64,000 nucleotides of DNA from Kribbella amoyensis (GCF_007828865.1 NZ_VIVK01000003.1:248001-312000), one strand, 5' to 3'. Counted from the stretch's first letter, positions 27,240 to 35,586 are shown. Made by a program: numbers and translations. Notes: generated by a model not told the origin, from the sequence alone.

Positions 27240-27279
27240 TTGACAGGGCCCGGGTAGGGCAATTACGGTCATTGCCGTA
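27240..27279 (+). promoter_or_regulatory. Promoter of DapA-DegT-amidohydrolase operon with shared operator
   Basis: TTGACA (27240-27245), 18 bases, TACGGT (27264-27269). The operator TACGGTCATTGCCGTA (27264-27279) contains the -10. It faces the importer promoter 90 bases away, so one regulator could control both directions. Confidence 0.72.
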
Positions 27280-27344
27280 TCTAGCCGCGGGACCCGACCG
27301 GGCCCGCAACACGTTTCCTCCGCCACGAGTCCCGGGACGGTTCG

Positions 27345-28466
27345 ATGCCCTTGTCTGCCGCGCTCTCCACCACCGCCGCCGCGTCGGCCACTCCGTCACC
27401 GGCCACCCGCCCCGGCCCGCCGGACGAGGTGGCCGCGCTGCTCCGCGACGGGTGCGTGATCCCGGCCCACCCGTTGGCGCTGGACGAGCACCGCCGGATC
27501 GACGAACGGCACCAGCGTGCCCTCACCCGGTACTACCTGGGAGCGGGCGCCGGCGGCCTGGCGGTCGGCGTGCACACCACCGAGTTCGCCATCCGCGACC
27601 CCCGGTGGAACCTGCTCGAGCCGGTCCTCGCCCAGGCCGCCGACACGGTCCGGACCGAGGCGGGCCGTCCGGTCGTGATGGTGGCCGGCGCCTGCGGTGA
27701 GACGGCGGCCGCCGTCCGCGAGGCCGAGCTGGCCGCCGACCTGGGGTACCACTACGCGTTGCTGAGCCCGGGCGGCATCGCCCACCTCAGCGAGGACGAG
27801 CTGGTCGAGCGGACGGCCGCGGTCGCCGAGGTACTGCCGGTGATCGGCTTCTACCTGCAGCCCGCGGTCGGCGGTCGCTGGCTGTCCGCGCGGTACTGGT
27901 CCCGGCTGGCGGAGATCCCTGGCCTGGCCGCGATCAAGGTGGCGCCGTTCGACCGGTACGCCACGCTCGACGTCCTGCGGGCGGTCGGCAGCTCGGGGCG
28001 GAGCGACGAGATCGCCGTCTACACCGGGAACGACGACAACATCCTGCTGGACCTGCTGACCCCGTTCGAGTTCACCATCGGCGGTGAGACCGTGCGCAAG
28101 CACGTGGTCGGCGGGCTGCTCGGGCAGTGGGCGGTGTGGACGCGGGCCGCGGTCGAGCTGCTGGACCGGACCCGGGCCGCTCGCGCCGGCGCGTCCGAGG
28201 ACCTGCCCGCACTGCTGACCCTCGCGGCCCAGCTGACCGACGCGAACGCCGCGGTCTTCGACGCCGCGAACGAGTTCCACGGCTGCGTGCCCGGAATCAA
28301 GGAGGTACTGCGCCGGCAGGGTCTCGTCGCCGACCGGCGCTGCCTGGATCCGGCCGAGGACCTGTCCCCCGGCCAGGCCGAGGAGATCGACCGGGTGGTC
28401 GCGGCGTACCCGTGGTTGACCGACGACGAGTTCGTCGCCGAGCATGTGGACGGCTGGCTGGCCTGA
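27345..28466 (+). CDS. DapA-family TIM-barrel aldolase/dehydratase (copy 2)
   Basis: 373 residues with an Ala/Pro-rich N-terminal extension of about 30 residues and no clear ribosome site at ATG 27345, so the true start is uncertain. The core begins LLRDGCVIPAHPLALDE. VIGFYLQPAVGGRWLS occupies the catalytic Tyr position and LAAIKVAPFDRY carries the Schiff-base Lys. VAVYTGNDDN resembles the C-terminal face of the barrel. It differs strongly from copy 1 at 15494, so the two probably act on different intermediates. First gene of a four-gene operon. Confidence 0.8.
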   Translation: MPLSAALSTTAAASATPSPATRPGPPDEVAALLRDGCVIPAHPLALDEHRRIDERHQRALTRYYLGAGAGGLAVGVHTTEFAIRDPRWNLLEPVLAQAADTVRTEAGRPVVMVAGACGETAAAVREAELAADLGYHYALLSPGGIAHLSEDELVERTAAVAEVLPVIGFYLQPAVGGRWLSARYWSRLAEIPGLAAIKVAPFDRYATLDVLRAVGSSGRSDEIAVYTGNDDNILLDLLTPFEFTIGGETVRKHVVGGLLGQWAVWTRAAVELLDRTRAARAGASEDLPALLTLAAQLTDANAAVFDAANEFHGCVPGIKEVLRRQGLVADRRCLDPAEDLSPGQAEEIDRVVAAYPWLTDDEFVAEHVDGWLA

Positions 28467-28523
28467 GCGCCGGATGGCCCGGCGCGCGTGGTTGTCATGA
28501 GCATCGACCGGAGGACTGTCCCG

Positions 28524-29759
28524 ATGGACGAACCCACCATCCGCCTCGCCCGCGACGGCGGCACCCCTGTCCGTACCACCCCGCTGCCGTCGGTGATGAA
28601 CGCCACTGGCCGCCGCTTCGGCGACGAGGAGGTCAAGGCCGTCGAAGGTGTCCTGCGCAGCGGCATGCTCTCGTCCACCTGGGGCACCGAGGTACCCGCG
28701 CTGGAGCGGGAGTTCGCCGCCCTGATCGGGACCAAACAGGCGGTCGCCTGCAGTTCCGGGACGGCGGCGCTGCACCTGGCCGTCGCGGCCGTGAATCCGG
28801 AGCCGGGCGACGAGATCATCACCACCCCGATCAGCGACATGGGCACGGTCTTCCCGATCCTGCTGCAGAACGCGGTGCCGGTGTTCGCCGACGTCGATCC
28901 CGTCACCGGCAACCTCGACCCGGCCGCCGTCGCCGCCGCGATCACGCCACGGACCAAGGCGGTCCTGGCCGTGCACCTGTTCGGCAAGCCGGCCCCGATC
29001 CACGAACTGCGCGAGCTCTGCGACCGGCACGGGATCCTGCTGATCGAGGACTGCGCGCAGGCGTACCTCGCGGCGGCCGGCGACGCGTTCGTCGGCCGGA
29101 TCGGGCACCTCGGCTGCTTCAGCCTCCAGCAGACCAAGCACATCAGCGCCGGCGACGGCGGCCTGGTGGTGACCGACGACCCGGCGCTGGCCCGGCGGAT
29201 GCGGCTCTTCGCGGACAAGGGCTGGCCCCGCGACACCAACGAGCGCACCTACCTCTTCCTCTCGCTGAACTACCGGATGACCGAGCTGGTCGGCGCGGTC
29301 ACCCGGGCCCAGCTGGCCCGCCTGCAAGGGGTCGTCGACGATCGCCGGACCGCGGCCGCCCGGGCCACCGCCGGTCTCAGCGGACTGGCCGGAATCACGC
29401 CGCCGCCGGACAACGGCGACCACGTGTACTGGCAGTACCCGCTGATCCTCGATCCGGCCGTCGCAGGGGACCTGCACGAGTGGGCGACCGCGTTGACGGC
29501 CGAGGGGATCCCCGCGAACGGCGGGTACCTCACCAGCCCGTTGTACGGCGCGCCCGCGCTGCGCGACCGGGTGACGTACGGCGCCTCGCAGTACCCGCTG
29601 GCCGACGTCGAGTACCCGCCGGGGCTGTGCCCGAACGCCGAGGAGCTGATCAACCGCCGGCTCCTCGTCCTGCCCTGGAACGAGAACTACACCGAGTCCG
29701 ACGTGGACGACGTGGTCGCCGCTGTCCGCAAGGTCCACGCCGGACTGGTGACCGCATGA
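28524..29759 (+). CDS. DegT/DnrJ/EryC1-family aminotransferase
   Basis: 411 residues from ATG 28524, chosen because GGAGG (28510-28514) precedes it; an in-frame ATG at 28497 lacks one. PLP-binding features: SSGTAALHLAVAA (phosphate loop), LIEDCAQAY (Asp), and CFSLQQTKHISAGDGG with the Schiff-base Lys. Members transaminate keto-sugars or oxidised cyclitols using Glu or Gln. In a cluster with an importer it may work in the catabolic direction, deaminating an amino sugar or aminocyclitol (inference). Its TGA overlaps the next ATG. Confidence 0.9.
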   Translation: MDEPTIRLARDGGTPVRTTPLPSVMNATGRRFGDEEVKAVEGVLRSGMLSSTWGTEVPALEREFAALIGTKQAVACSSGTAALHLAVAAVNPEPGDEIITTPISDMGTVFPILLQNAVPVFADVDPVTGNLDPAAVAAAITPRTKAVLAVHLFGKPAPIHELRELCDRHGILLIEDCAQAYLAAAGDAFVGRIGHLGCFSLQQTKHISAGDGGLVVTDDPALARRMRLFADKGWPRDTNERTYLFLSLNYRMTELVGAVTRAQLARLQGVVDDRRTAAARATAGLSGLAGITPPPDNGDHVYWQYPLILDPAVAGDLHEWATALTAEGIPANGGYLTSPLYGAPALRDRVTYGASQYPLADVEYPPGLCPNAEELINRRLLVLPWNENYTESDVDDVVAAVRKVHAGLVTA

Positions 29760-30487
29760 GCGACGCGCCCATCCTGCTCGACTGCGACCTGCTCGTCGGC
29801 CATGACGTGACCACGGGTCGCTGGTCCCGGCCCGACGCGGTGCAGGAGGTGCTGAAGTCGACGGGGATCTCCGGCGGCCTCGTGACCAGCCTGCGCGCCG
29901 TGCACTTCGACGTACCGAGTGGGAACGCCGAGGCCGCTGAAGTTGCTGCCAGCAACAACTGGACCGCTTGCCCGGCTTTGGATCTGCGCGACGCGCTGGG
30001 TGCCGAGCGGGAGCTGGAACGGCTGCTGGCATTGCCGGACGAGACCCGCCCACGAGCGATCCGGCTCGCTCCGACCCTGCAGAACGTGGAGCCGGTGTAC
30101 CCCGCGTTCGGCCATGTCGTGAAGTTGCTGGTGGCCGCGGATCTCACCGTGTTCGTCGAAGGGGACGTGCGGACGGTGAGCGCGCCGTTCCGCGGGATCG
30201 GGGCGCGGGTGGTGTTCCTGGACACGCACTTCTACCACCTCGGCGACTTCGTCGTGCTGGCTCGCGAGGAGGCCGGGTTCGCCGCCTCGACGCGGATGCT
30301 GACCGGGCCGGACTCGCTGGAGATCGTCGCCGCCGAGGTCGGGGCGGAGCGGCTGGTGCTCGGGTGCCGGACGCCGTTCCACGAGACGCACTCGGTGGTC
30401 CGCCGGTTGCTGACGTCCAAGCTGAGCCCGGCGGAGATCGCGCTCGTCGGCAGCCACAACCTCGACCGTCTGCTGGAGTCCGCGTGA
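29756..30487 (+). CDS. Amidohydrolase-fold protein with degenerate metal site
   Basis: 243 residues; ATG 29756 overlaps the aminotransferase stop (ATGA) and the stop overlaps the next GTG. It aligns by length and pattern with the following amidohydrolase, yet the N-terminal DxHxH is replaced by ILLDCDLLVGHD and the C-terminal FGTDA equivalent reads LVLGCRTPFHE, so the usual metal-binding His pair and Asp are missing. Identical length (243 residues) and coupling to the intact copy suggest duplication and divergence, perhaps to a partner or regulatory subunit. Confidence 0.7.
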   Translation: MSDAPILLDCDLLVGHDVTTGRWSRPDAVQEVLKSTGISGGLVTSLRAVHFDVPSGNAEAAEVAASNNWTACPALDLRDALGAERELERLLALPDETRPRAIRLAPTLQNVEPVYPAFGHVVKLLVAADLTVFVEGDVRTVSAPFRGIGARVVFLDTHFYHLGDFVVLAREEAGFAASTRMLTGPDSLEIVAAEVGAERLVLGCRTPFHETHSVVRRLLTSKLSPAEIALVGSHNLDRLLESA

Positions 30488-31215
30488 TCGTCGACGTCCA
30501 TGCCCACTGGGGCCCGTGGTTCTTCTCGATGGACGTCGGCAGCATCGACGTCAACGTCGACCTGCTCGACCGGTTCGGCATCGACGTGCAGCTGGTCTCC
30601 GCGATCGAGGGCATCGTGTACGACGCCCCGGCCGGCAACCGGTCCCTCGCCCCGCACCTCGACCTGGATCCCCGGTTGCGCGGCATGGTCGTGGTGGACC
30701 CGCGCCGGCTCGACGAGGCCCGCGCGGACCTGACGACGTACCTGGCCGGTGACGGGCGGCGGCGGTGGGTGGGCGCGAAGATCCACACCGACTACAGCCG
30801 GACCCCGATCGACTCGGCCGGGATGCGGGCCGCGGTCGAGCTGACCACCGAGTTCGGCCTGCCGACGCTGGTGCACACCTGGGGACCGAACGTGGTCGAC
30901 CTGGCCGACCTCGCCGCCCAGGTCCCCGGCGCGCGGGTGATCGCCGGGCACATGGGCGCGTCCGGCTGGCCGCTGGTCGCGCGGGCCGCCGAGCGCTGTG
31001 ACCGGATCTGGTTCGAACCGTGCTGGTCGGCGCCCGAGGCGGGCCGGATCCGCTGGGTCCTCGACCGGGTCGGCCCGGGCCGGTTGATGTTCGGGACCGA
31101 TGCGACGTTGATCGACCCGTCGGTCGCCTTCGGCGCGATCGAGGCCGCCCGGCTGGACCCCGCGGAGTACGCGGCAGTGATGGGCGAGACGGCGACGGAG
31201 TTGTTCGGGCTCTGA
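30484..31215 (+). CDS. Metal-dependent amidohydrolase (Amidohydro_2 type)
   Basis: 243 residues from GTG 30484 (GTGA overlap). All metal and catalytic positions are visible: MIVDVHAHWG (HxH), WVGAKIHTDY (Lys/His strand), LPTLVHTWG (His), IAGHMGASG (His) and LMFGTDATL (Asp). Family members are hydrolases, lactonases or decarboxylases; with sugar-acid enzymes nearby a lactonase or hydrolase is plausible. Last gene of the operon. Confidence 0.87.
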   Translation: MIVDVHAHWGPWFFSMDVGSIDVNVDLLDRFGIDVQLVSAIEGIVYDAPAGNRSLAPHLDLDPRLRGMVVVDPRRLDEARADLTTYLAGDGRRRWVGAKIHTDYSRTPIDSAGMRAAVELTTEFGLPTLVHTWGPNVVDLADLAAQVPGARVIAGHMGASGWPLVARAAERCDRIWFEPCWSAPEAGRIRWVLDRVGPGRLMFGTDATLIDPSVAFGAIEAARLDPAEYAAVMGETATELFGL

Positions 31216-31297
31216 CGTCACCGGGCGGCGTCCGGGCTGCGGTAGGGCGTATGCGGCACAATCGGAGCATCTTCCGACAAGCCGAAAGCAGCCAGGT

Positions 31298-31906
31298 ATG
31301 ACGAACGCGCCGGTGGACCTCACCGATCCGGCCAGCAGCGAATCCCCGACCCAGTCCGGCGAACCGGGACGGGGACTGCGTTGGCTGCTCGCCGTCGGTG
31401 GCGCGATCGGGTTCCTGGCCGCGTTCGTGCTGACGGTGGAGCGGTACAAGCTGCTCGTCGACCCGAACTACGACCCGACCTGCAGTATCAACACGGTGCT
31501 GTCCTGCGGCTCGGTGATGACCAAGCCGCAGGCCGCGATCTTCGGCTTCCCGAATCCGTTGCTGGGGATCGCCGGGTTCGCGATCGTCACCACGATCGGC
31601 GTGGTGCTGCTGACCGGGGCCCGGCTGCCGCGCTGGTTCTGGCTCGGGCTGCAGGGCGGCGTGACCGCGGCCGCGGTACTGATCCACTGGCTGATCTACC
31701 AGAGCATCTACAGCATCGGCGCCCTCTGCCCGTACTGCATGGTCGTCTGGGCCGTGACGGTGCCGATGTTCTGGTACGTCTCGCTGTACAACCTCCGCGG
31801 GACCGCGGTCGCCCGGTCGATCGGCCGGTACCACGCGGTGGTGCTCGCCGCCTGGGCGCTCTTCCTCACCGGGATCATCGTCACTCGCTTCGCGGTCGGG
31901 AACTGA
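31298..31906 (+). CDS. Vitamin K epoxide reductase family protein
   Basis: 202 residues with four to five membrane helices. LCPYCMVVW provides the active-site CxxC in the fourth helix region, and the loop CSINTVLSCGSVM supplies the second cysteine pair. In actinobacteria such proteins reoxidise DsbA-like thiol oxidases using menaquinone. The C-terminal 26 bases overlap the convergent MFS gene. Confidence 0.9.
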   Translation: MTNAPVDLTDPASSESPTQSGEPGRGLRWLLAVGGAIGFLAAFVLTVERYKLLVDPNYDPTCSINTVLSCGSVMTKPQAAIFGFPNPLLGIAGFAIVTTIGVVLLTGARLPRWFWLGLQGGVTAAAVLIHWLIYQSIYSIGALCPYCMVVWAVTVPMFWYVSLYNLRGTAVARSIGRYHAVVLAAWALFLTGIIVTRFAVGN

Positions 31907-33422
31907 CCTCCGCGAACTCCTTCTCGACGGCGCCCCGTTTCCGCGGCAGGACCACCAGCGCGACCACGGCACCGAGGCCCGACCCGACCAGGCCGGCGGT
32001 CATCGAGATCGACATCGCGTCCGCGAACGCCGACCGGGCCGCGTCGGCGAACGCCGGTCCGAGGGCGAGCGTCTCCGCGATCGAGCCGCGCGCCGCCTCG
32101 GGGACCGAATCCGGCAGCGCCGCCGAGTACGCGGCCGCCAGCACGCTGCCGAGGACGGCGATCGACAGCGCCGCCCCGGTCTGCTGGACGGTGTCGTTCA
32201 TCGCCGAGCCGACGCCACGGTGCTCGGCGGGGACGGACTGCATCAGCAGGGTGTACGCGGCCGGCCCGGCCAGACCCGCGCCGACGCCCATCACGAGCAG
32301 CCCGAGGATCAGCAGGCCGTAGCCCGACGACACGGTGACCTGGGTCAGGATGCCGAAGCCGACGGCGATGACGGCCAGGCCGGACGCGATCAGGGTCCGA
32401 TCGGCGAGCTTCTTGCCGAGGGTGGCGCCGAGCCCGTTGAAGAGAGTGGCCGCGACCGCGTACGGGATCAGGGCGAGGCCGGCCTTCAACGGGCCGTACC
32501 CGAGGGCGAACTGCAGGTACTGGGTCAGCGCGAGCATGAGGCCGCCCGCGGTGAACGACAGCAGCACGATCGAGAAGCTGGTGCCGCTGAAGTTCCGGTC
32601 GCGGAACAGTTCGAGCGGGACCATCGGGTGCGCGCTCCGGCGTTCCCACAGCGCGAACCCGACCAGGGCGAGGCCGCCGACCAGGAGGCCGCCGAGCACC
32701 TTGGCCGAGCCGAAGCCGTCCGCCGGGATGCAGATGATCGCCCAGACGACCGCGGTCATCCCGATCATCGAGAGCACCGCGCCGGCCGGATCGACGGCCC
32801 GCGCGGGGCCCTTGGACTCGGGGATCAGGGCCAGCGTGCCGATGATCGCGAGCACCGCGATCGGGACGTTCATCAGGAAGATCGAGCCCCACCAGAAGTG
32901 GTTCAGCAGGAACCCGCCGATCGTCGGGCCGGCCACCACCCCGACCATCGCGACGGCCGACCAGCCGGCCATCGCCTTGCGCTGCTCCTCCGGCGGGAAC
33001 ACGGTGAACAGCAGCGACAGCGTGCTCGGCATCAGCAGCGATCCGCCGACGCCCATCAGCGCGCGGCACGCGATCAGCTGCCAGGGCGTCGTCGCCAGCG
33101 TCGCGAGCAACGACGCCGCCCCGAACAGGACGAGCCCGATCAGCAACATGCGGCGCCGGCCATACCGGTCGGACAGGCTTCCGGCGGTCAGCAGCAGCCC
33201 GGCGAAGACCAGGATGTAGGCGTCGATGATCCACTGCACGTCCGCCGGGGTGGCGGACAGGTCACGCATCAGCGACGGGATGGCCAGGTTGAGCACGGTG
33301 TTGTCGACGACGAGCACCAGCAGGCTCAGACACAGGATCAGCAGGATCAACCACCGCTTCGGATGACCGGCGGCGGGACCTGACTCGAACGATGTACTAG
33401 TCACTCGCACACTGTACGACAC
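31881..33422 (-). CDS. MFS drug exporter, DHA2 (EmrB/QacA) family, 14 helices
   Basis: About 508-513 residues. LVLVVDNTVLNLAIPSL and the loop SLSDRYGRRRMLLIG are hallmarks of the DHA2 exporters, with ADVQWIIDAYIL between them; about 14 helices follow. The first in-frame GTGs are 33422, 33413 and 33407; none has a ribosome site, and the coding start overlaps one copy of the operator repeat. Divergent from a TetR-family gene, the classic arrangement for a drug-induced efflux pump. Confidence 0.9.
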   Translation of the reverse strand: MSYSVRVTSTSFESGPAAGHPKRWLILLILCLSLLVLVVDNTVLNLAIPSLMRDLSATPADVQWIIDAYILVFAGLLLTAGSLSDRYGRRRMLLIGLVLFGAASLLATLATTPWQLIACRALMGVGGSLLMPSTLSLLFTVFPPEEQRKAMAGWSAVAMVGVVAGPTIGGFLLNHFWWGSIFLMNVPIAVLAIIGTLALIPESKGPARAVDPAGAVLSMIGMTAVVWAIICIPADGFGSAKVLGGLLVGGLALVGFALWERRSAHPMVPLELFRDRNFSGTSFSIVLLSFTAGGLMLALTQYLQFALGYGPLKAGLALIPYAVAATLFNGLGATLGKKLADRTLIASGLAVIAVGFGILTQVTVSSGYGLLILGLLVMGVGAGLAGPAAYTLLMQSVPAEHRGVGSAMNDTVQQTGAALSIAVLGSVLAAAYSAALPDSVPEAARGSIAETLALGPAFADAARSAFADAMSISMTAGLVGSGLGAVVALVVLPRKRGAVEKEFAEVSSRPRSE

Positions 33423-33441
33423 ACTCGAACGCCGTACTAGT
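33383..33441. promoter_or_regulatory. Two 19-bp direct repeats between MFS and TetR genes, probable TetR operators
   Basis: ACTCGAACGATGTACTAGT (33383-33401) and ACTCGAACGCCGTACTAGT (33423-33441) differ at two positions and are spaced 40 bp, about four helical turns. A TATAGG -10-like element (33446-33451) lies 9 bases before the TetR ATG, suggesting a near-leaderless transcript. Confidence 0.6.
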
Positions 33442-33460
33442 GCCTTATAGGATGGCGGGT

Positions 33461-34168
33461 ATGACAGACTCGATCTGGACCCGGCGCCGGACCGCGCCGC
33501 CGCCGCGGGAGGGCCTCAGCGCGACCCAGATCGTGCGGACGGCGATCGAAGTACTCGACGCCGAAGGGCTCGCGGGTCTGAGCATGCGGAAGCTGGGCAG
33601 CCGGCTGGGCGCGGGCGCGACGAGTCTGTACTGGCACGTGCAGACCAAGGACGACCTGCTCGAGCTGGTGATCGACGAGATCTTCGGCGAGGTCGACGTG
33701 CCGGAGCCGGAGCTGGCCGGCTGGCGGCCCGGGGCGGTGCTGTTCGCCCACAGCCTGCGGCACACCGTGCTCCGGCATCCTTGGTTGCCCGAGGTCATCT
33801 ACACCCGGCCGAGCATCGGGCCGAACGCGGTCGCGCTCGGGTCCCGCGGGCTGGCGTTGTTCGCGGCCGCGGGATTCACCGGTCTCGCGATCGACTACGC
33901 GATGGGCAGCGTGATGTCCTACGTGTTCGGCCGGACGAACCCCGAGGCGGTCTGGCGGGAGACGATGCGGCGGTCGGGGAAGACGACCGAGCAGTGGGTC
34001 GACGATGTCCTGGCGGACGCGCTGCCGGCCTCGGCCGACAGCCCGGAGATGCAGGAGTCCATCCAGCGCCGGCGGGTGGATCAGGACCAGTTGCAGGCCG
34101 ATGCGTTCATGTTCGGGCTGGACTGCCTGCTCGACGGCCTGGAAGCGCGGCTCCGTACCGAGGCGTGA
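33461..34168 (+). CDS. TetR-family repressor (TetR_C-like) of MFS exporter
   Basis: 235 residues from ATG 33461 (an ATG nine bases upstream is also in frame). The HTH lies at about residues 18-65: LSATQIVRTAIEVLDAEGLAGLSMRKL followed by ATSLYWHVQTKDDLLELV. The C-terminal ligand domain is like that of tetracycline-type repressors. It probably represses the divergent exporter and itself via the 19-bp repeats. Confidence 0.88.
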   Translation: MTDSIWTRRRTAPPPREGLSATQIVRTAIEVLDAEGLAGLSMRKLGSRLGAGATSLYWHVQTKDDLLELVIDEIFGEVDVPEPELAGWRPGAVLFAHSLRHTVLRHPWLPEVIYTRPSIGPNAVALGSRGLALFAAAGFTGLAIDYAMGSVMSYVFGRTNPEAVWRETMRRSGKTTEQWVDDVLADALPASADSPEMQESIQRRRVDQDQLQADAFMFGLDCLLDGLEARLRTEA

Positions 34169-34174
34169 CGCTCA

Positions 34175-34241
34175 GGCTCGGCGCTCAGACGTTCGGAGCT
34201 CAGGCTCGGCGCTCGGGCTTTGGGGTTGGGGCTCGGCGCTC
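34175..34241. repeat. Three copies of GGCTCGGCGCTC between TetR and trmH genes
   Basis: The 12-mer recurs at 34175-34186, 34203-34214 and 34230-34241 (spacing 28 and 27 bases) in a G/C/T-rich spacer between converging genes. There is no obvious hairpin or function. Confidence 0.5.
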
Positions 34242-34262
34242 GGGCTTGGCGTTGGCCTGGGT

Positions 34263-35078
34263 TCAGGCTTGGCGTTGGGCGCGGGCGGAGGCGTAGAGGC
34301 AGACGGCGGCCGCGGTGGCGAGGTTGAGGCTTTCGGCGCGGCCGTAGATCGGGACCTTGACGGACCGGTCGACGATCGCGTCGATCCCGTCGGGCAGGCC
34401 GTGCGCCTCGTTGCCGAACAGCCACACGGTCGGCCGGGTCAGGGTGCCGTCGGCGATGCACTCGTCCAGGTCGGCCGCTCCGTAGCCGTCGGCGGCGAGG
34501 ACCTGGAAACCCTGTTCGCGCCACGCCTTCGCGGCCGCGGTGATCTCGACCTCGGTGGCGATCGGGACGTGGAAGATGCTGCCGACGCTGGCCCGGACCG
34601 CCTTCGGATTGTGCGGGTCCACCGACTCCGCGGACAGCACGACCGCGTCCGCGCCGGCCGCGTCCGCCGTCCGGATCAGGGTGCCGGCGTTGCCGGGGTC
34701 GCGGACCTGGAAGCCGACCGCGACGAGGCGCGCGCCGGGGCGTACCGCCTCCTCCAACGGGACGTCGACGAGTGAGCAGACGGCGACCACGCCCTGGGAG
34801 GTGACGGTCTCGCTCAGCGCTTCGATCGCGGCCCGGTTCACCTCGTACCACGGGACGCCCGCGACGTCGGTGAGGTCCCGCAGGTCGCGGTGCCGGGTGG
34901 CGACGTCGGGTTCGGCGTACACCTCGACGACGAGTTCGCGGTGTTCGAGGGCTTCGCGGACCGCCTGCGGGCCCTCGACGAGGAACCGGCCGGTCTTGCG
35001 CCGGAACGCACGAGTGGCGAGCCTGCGGGCCTGCTTCACCCGCACGGAGTGTGCGGTCAACAGACCCGGGCTCGCCAC
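34263..35078 (-). CDS. TrmH/SpoU-family RNA 2'-O-methyltransferase
   Basis: 271 residues from GTG 35078. N-terminal substrate-binding region (RRKTGRFLVEGPQAVREAL), then the SPOUT knot: VRDPGNAGTLIRTADAAGAD (motif 1), TVWLFGNEAHGLP (motif 2) and VKVPIYGRAESLNLATAAAV in outline (motif 3, key residues PxxGxxESLN). Methylates ribose of rRNA or tRNA with SAM. It sits 25 bases after rplT, the usual actinobacterial order, where pheS would normally follow. Confidence 0.93.
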   Translation of the reverse strand: MASPGLLTAHSVRVKQARRLATRAFRRKTGRFLVEGPQAVREALEHRELVVEVYAEPDVATRHRDLRDLTDVAGVPWYEVNRAAIEALSETVTSQGVVAVCSLVDVPLEEAVRPGARLVAVGFQVRDPGNAGTLIRTADAAGADAVVLSAESVDPHNPKAVRASVGSIFHVPIATEVEITAAAKAWREQGFQVLAADGYGAADLDECIADGTLTRPTVWLFGNEAHGLPDGIDAIVDRSVKVPIYGRAESLNLATAAAVCLYASARAQRQA

Positions 35079-35103
35079 TGGTGCTTGTGTTACCGGGTGC
35101 CGG

Positions 35104-35493
35104 TCAGGCGGCAGCGTCGCTCTTGGCGTTCACGTCGGCCGGCAGGGCGGCCTTGGCCACCGTGACCAGCGCGGAGAACGCCGCGGCGTCGTTGACGGCC
35201 AGGTCGGCCAGGATCTTGCGGTCGACCTCGACCTCGGCGAGCCGCAGGCCCTGGATGAACCGGTTGTAGGTCAGGCCCTCGGCGCGGGCCGCCGCGTTGA
35301 TGCGCTGGATCCACAGCTTGCGGAAGTCGCCCTTGCGCGCCTTGCGGTCACGGTAGGCGTAGACGAGCGAGTGGGTGACCTGCTCCTTCGCCTTCCGGTA
35401 CAGCCGCGAGCGCTGGCCGCGGTAGCCGCTGGCCTGCTCGAGCACGACCCGGCGCTTCTTGTGGGCGTTGACCGCCCGCTTCACGCGTGCCAT
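35104..35493 (-). CDS. rplT: 50S ribosomal protein L20
   Basis: 129 residues. MARVKRAVNAHKKRR, GYRGQRSRLYRKAKEQV and RDRKARKGDFRKLWIQRINAAAR are diagnostic of L20. A short Ala/Lys-rich tail extends the usual 118 residues. The preceding bases give AAGGAGTAACACC. Part of infC-rpmI-rplT. Confidence 0.98.
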   Translation of the reverse strand: MARVKRAVNAHKKRRVVLEQASGYRGQRSRLYRKAKEQVTHSLVYAYRDRKARKGDFRKLWIQRINAAARAEGLTYNRFIQGLRLAEVEVDRKILADLAVNDAAAFSALVTVAKAALPADVNAKSDAAA

Positions 35494-35586
35494 GAGGTGT
35501 TACTCCTTGTATTTCTGCGCCGGAAGAGGGGGTCCACTCGGCGGGGTGTTCGGGGAAAGGGCGGGATGTACTGCCGTCCGGGAAGC

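Noticed and set aside
27396..30053. 885-codon open frame on the minus strand
   Set aside because: Antisense to the DapA/DegT/amidohydrolase operon, with low-complexity composition and no ribosome site.
31881..31906. 26-bp convergent overlap of VKOR and MFS genes as a frameshift or misassembly
   Set aside because: Both proteins end with normal C-termini, and short convergent overlaps are common in high-GC genomes.
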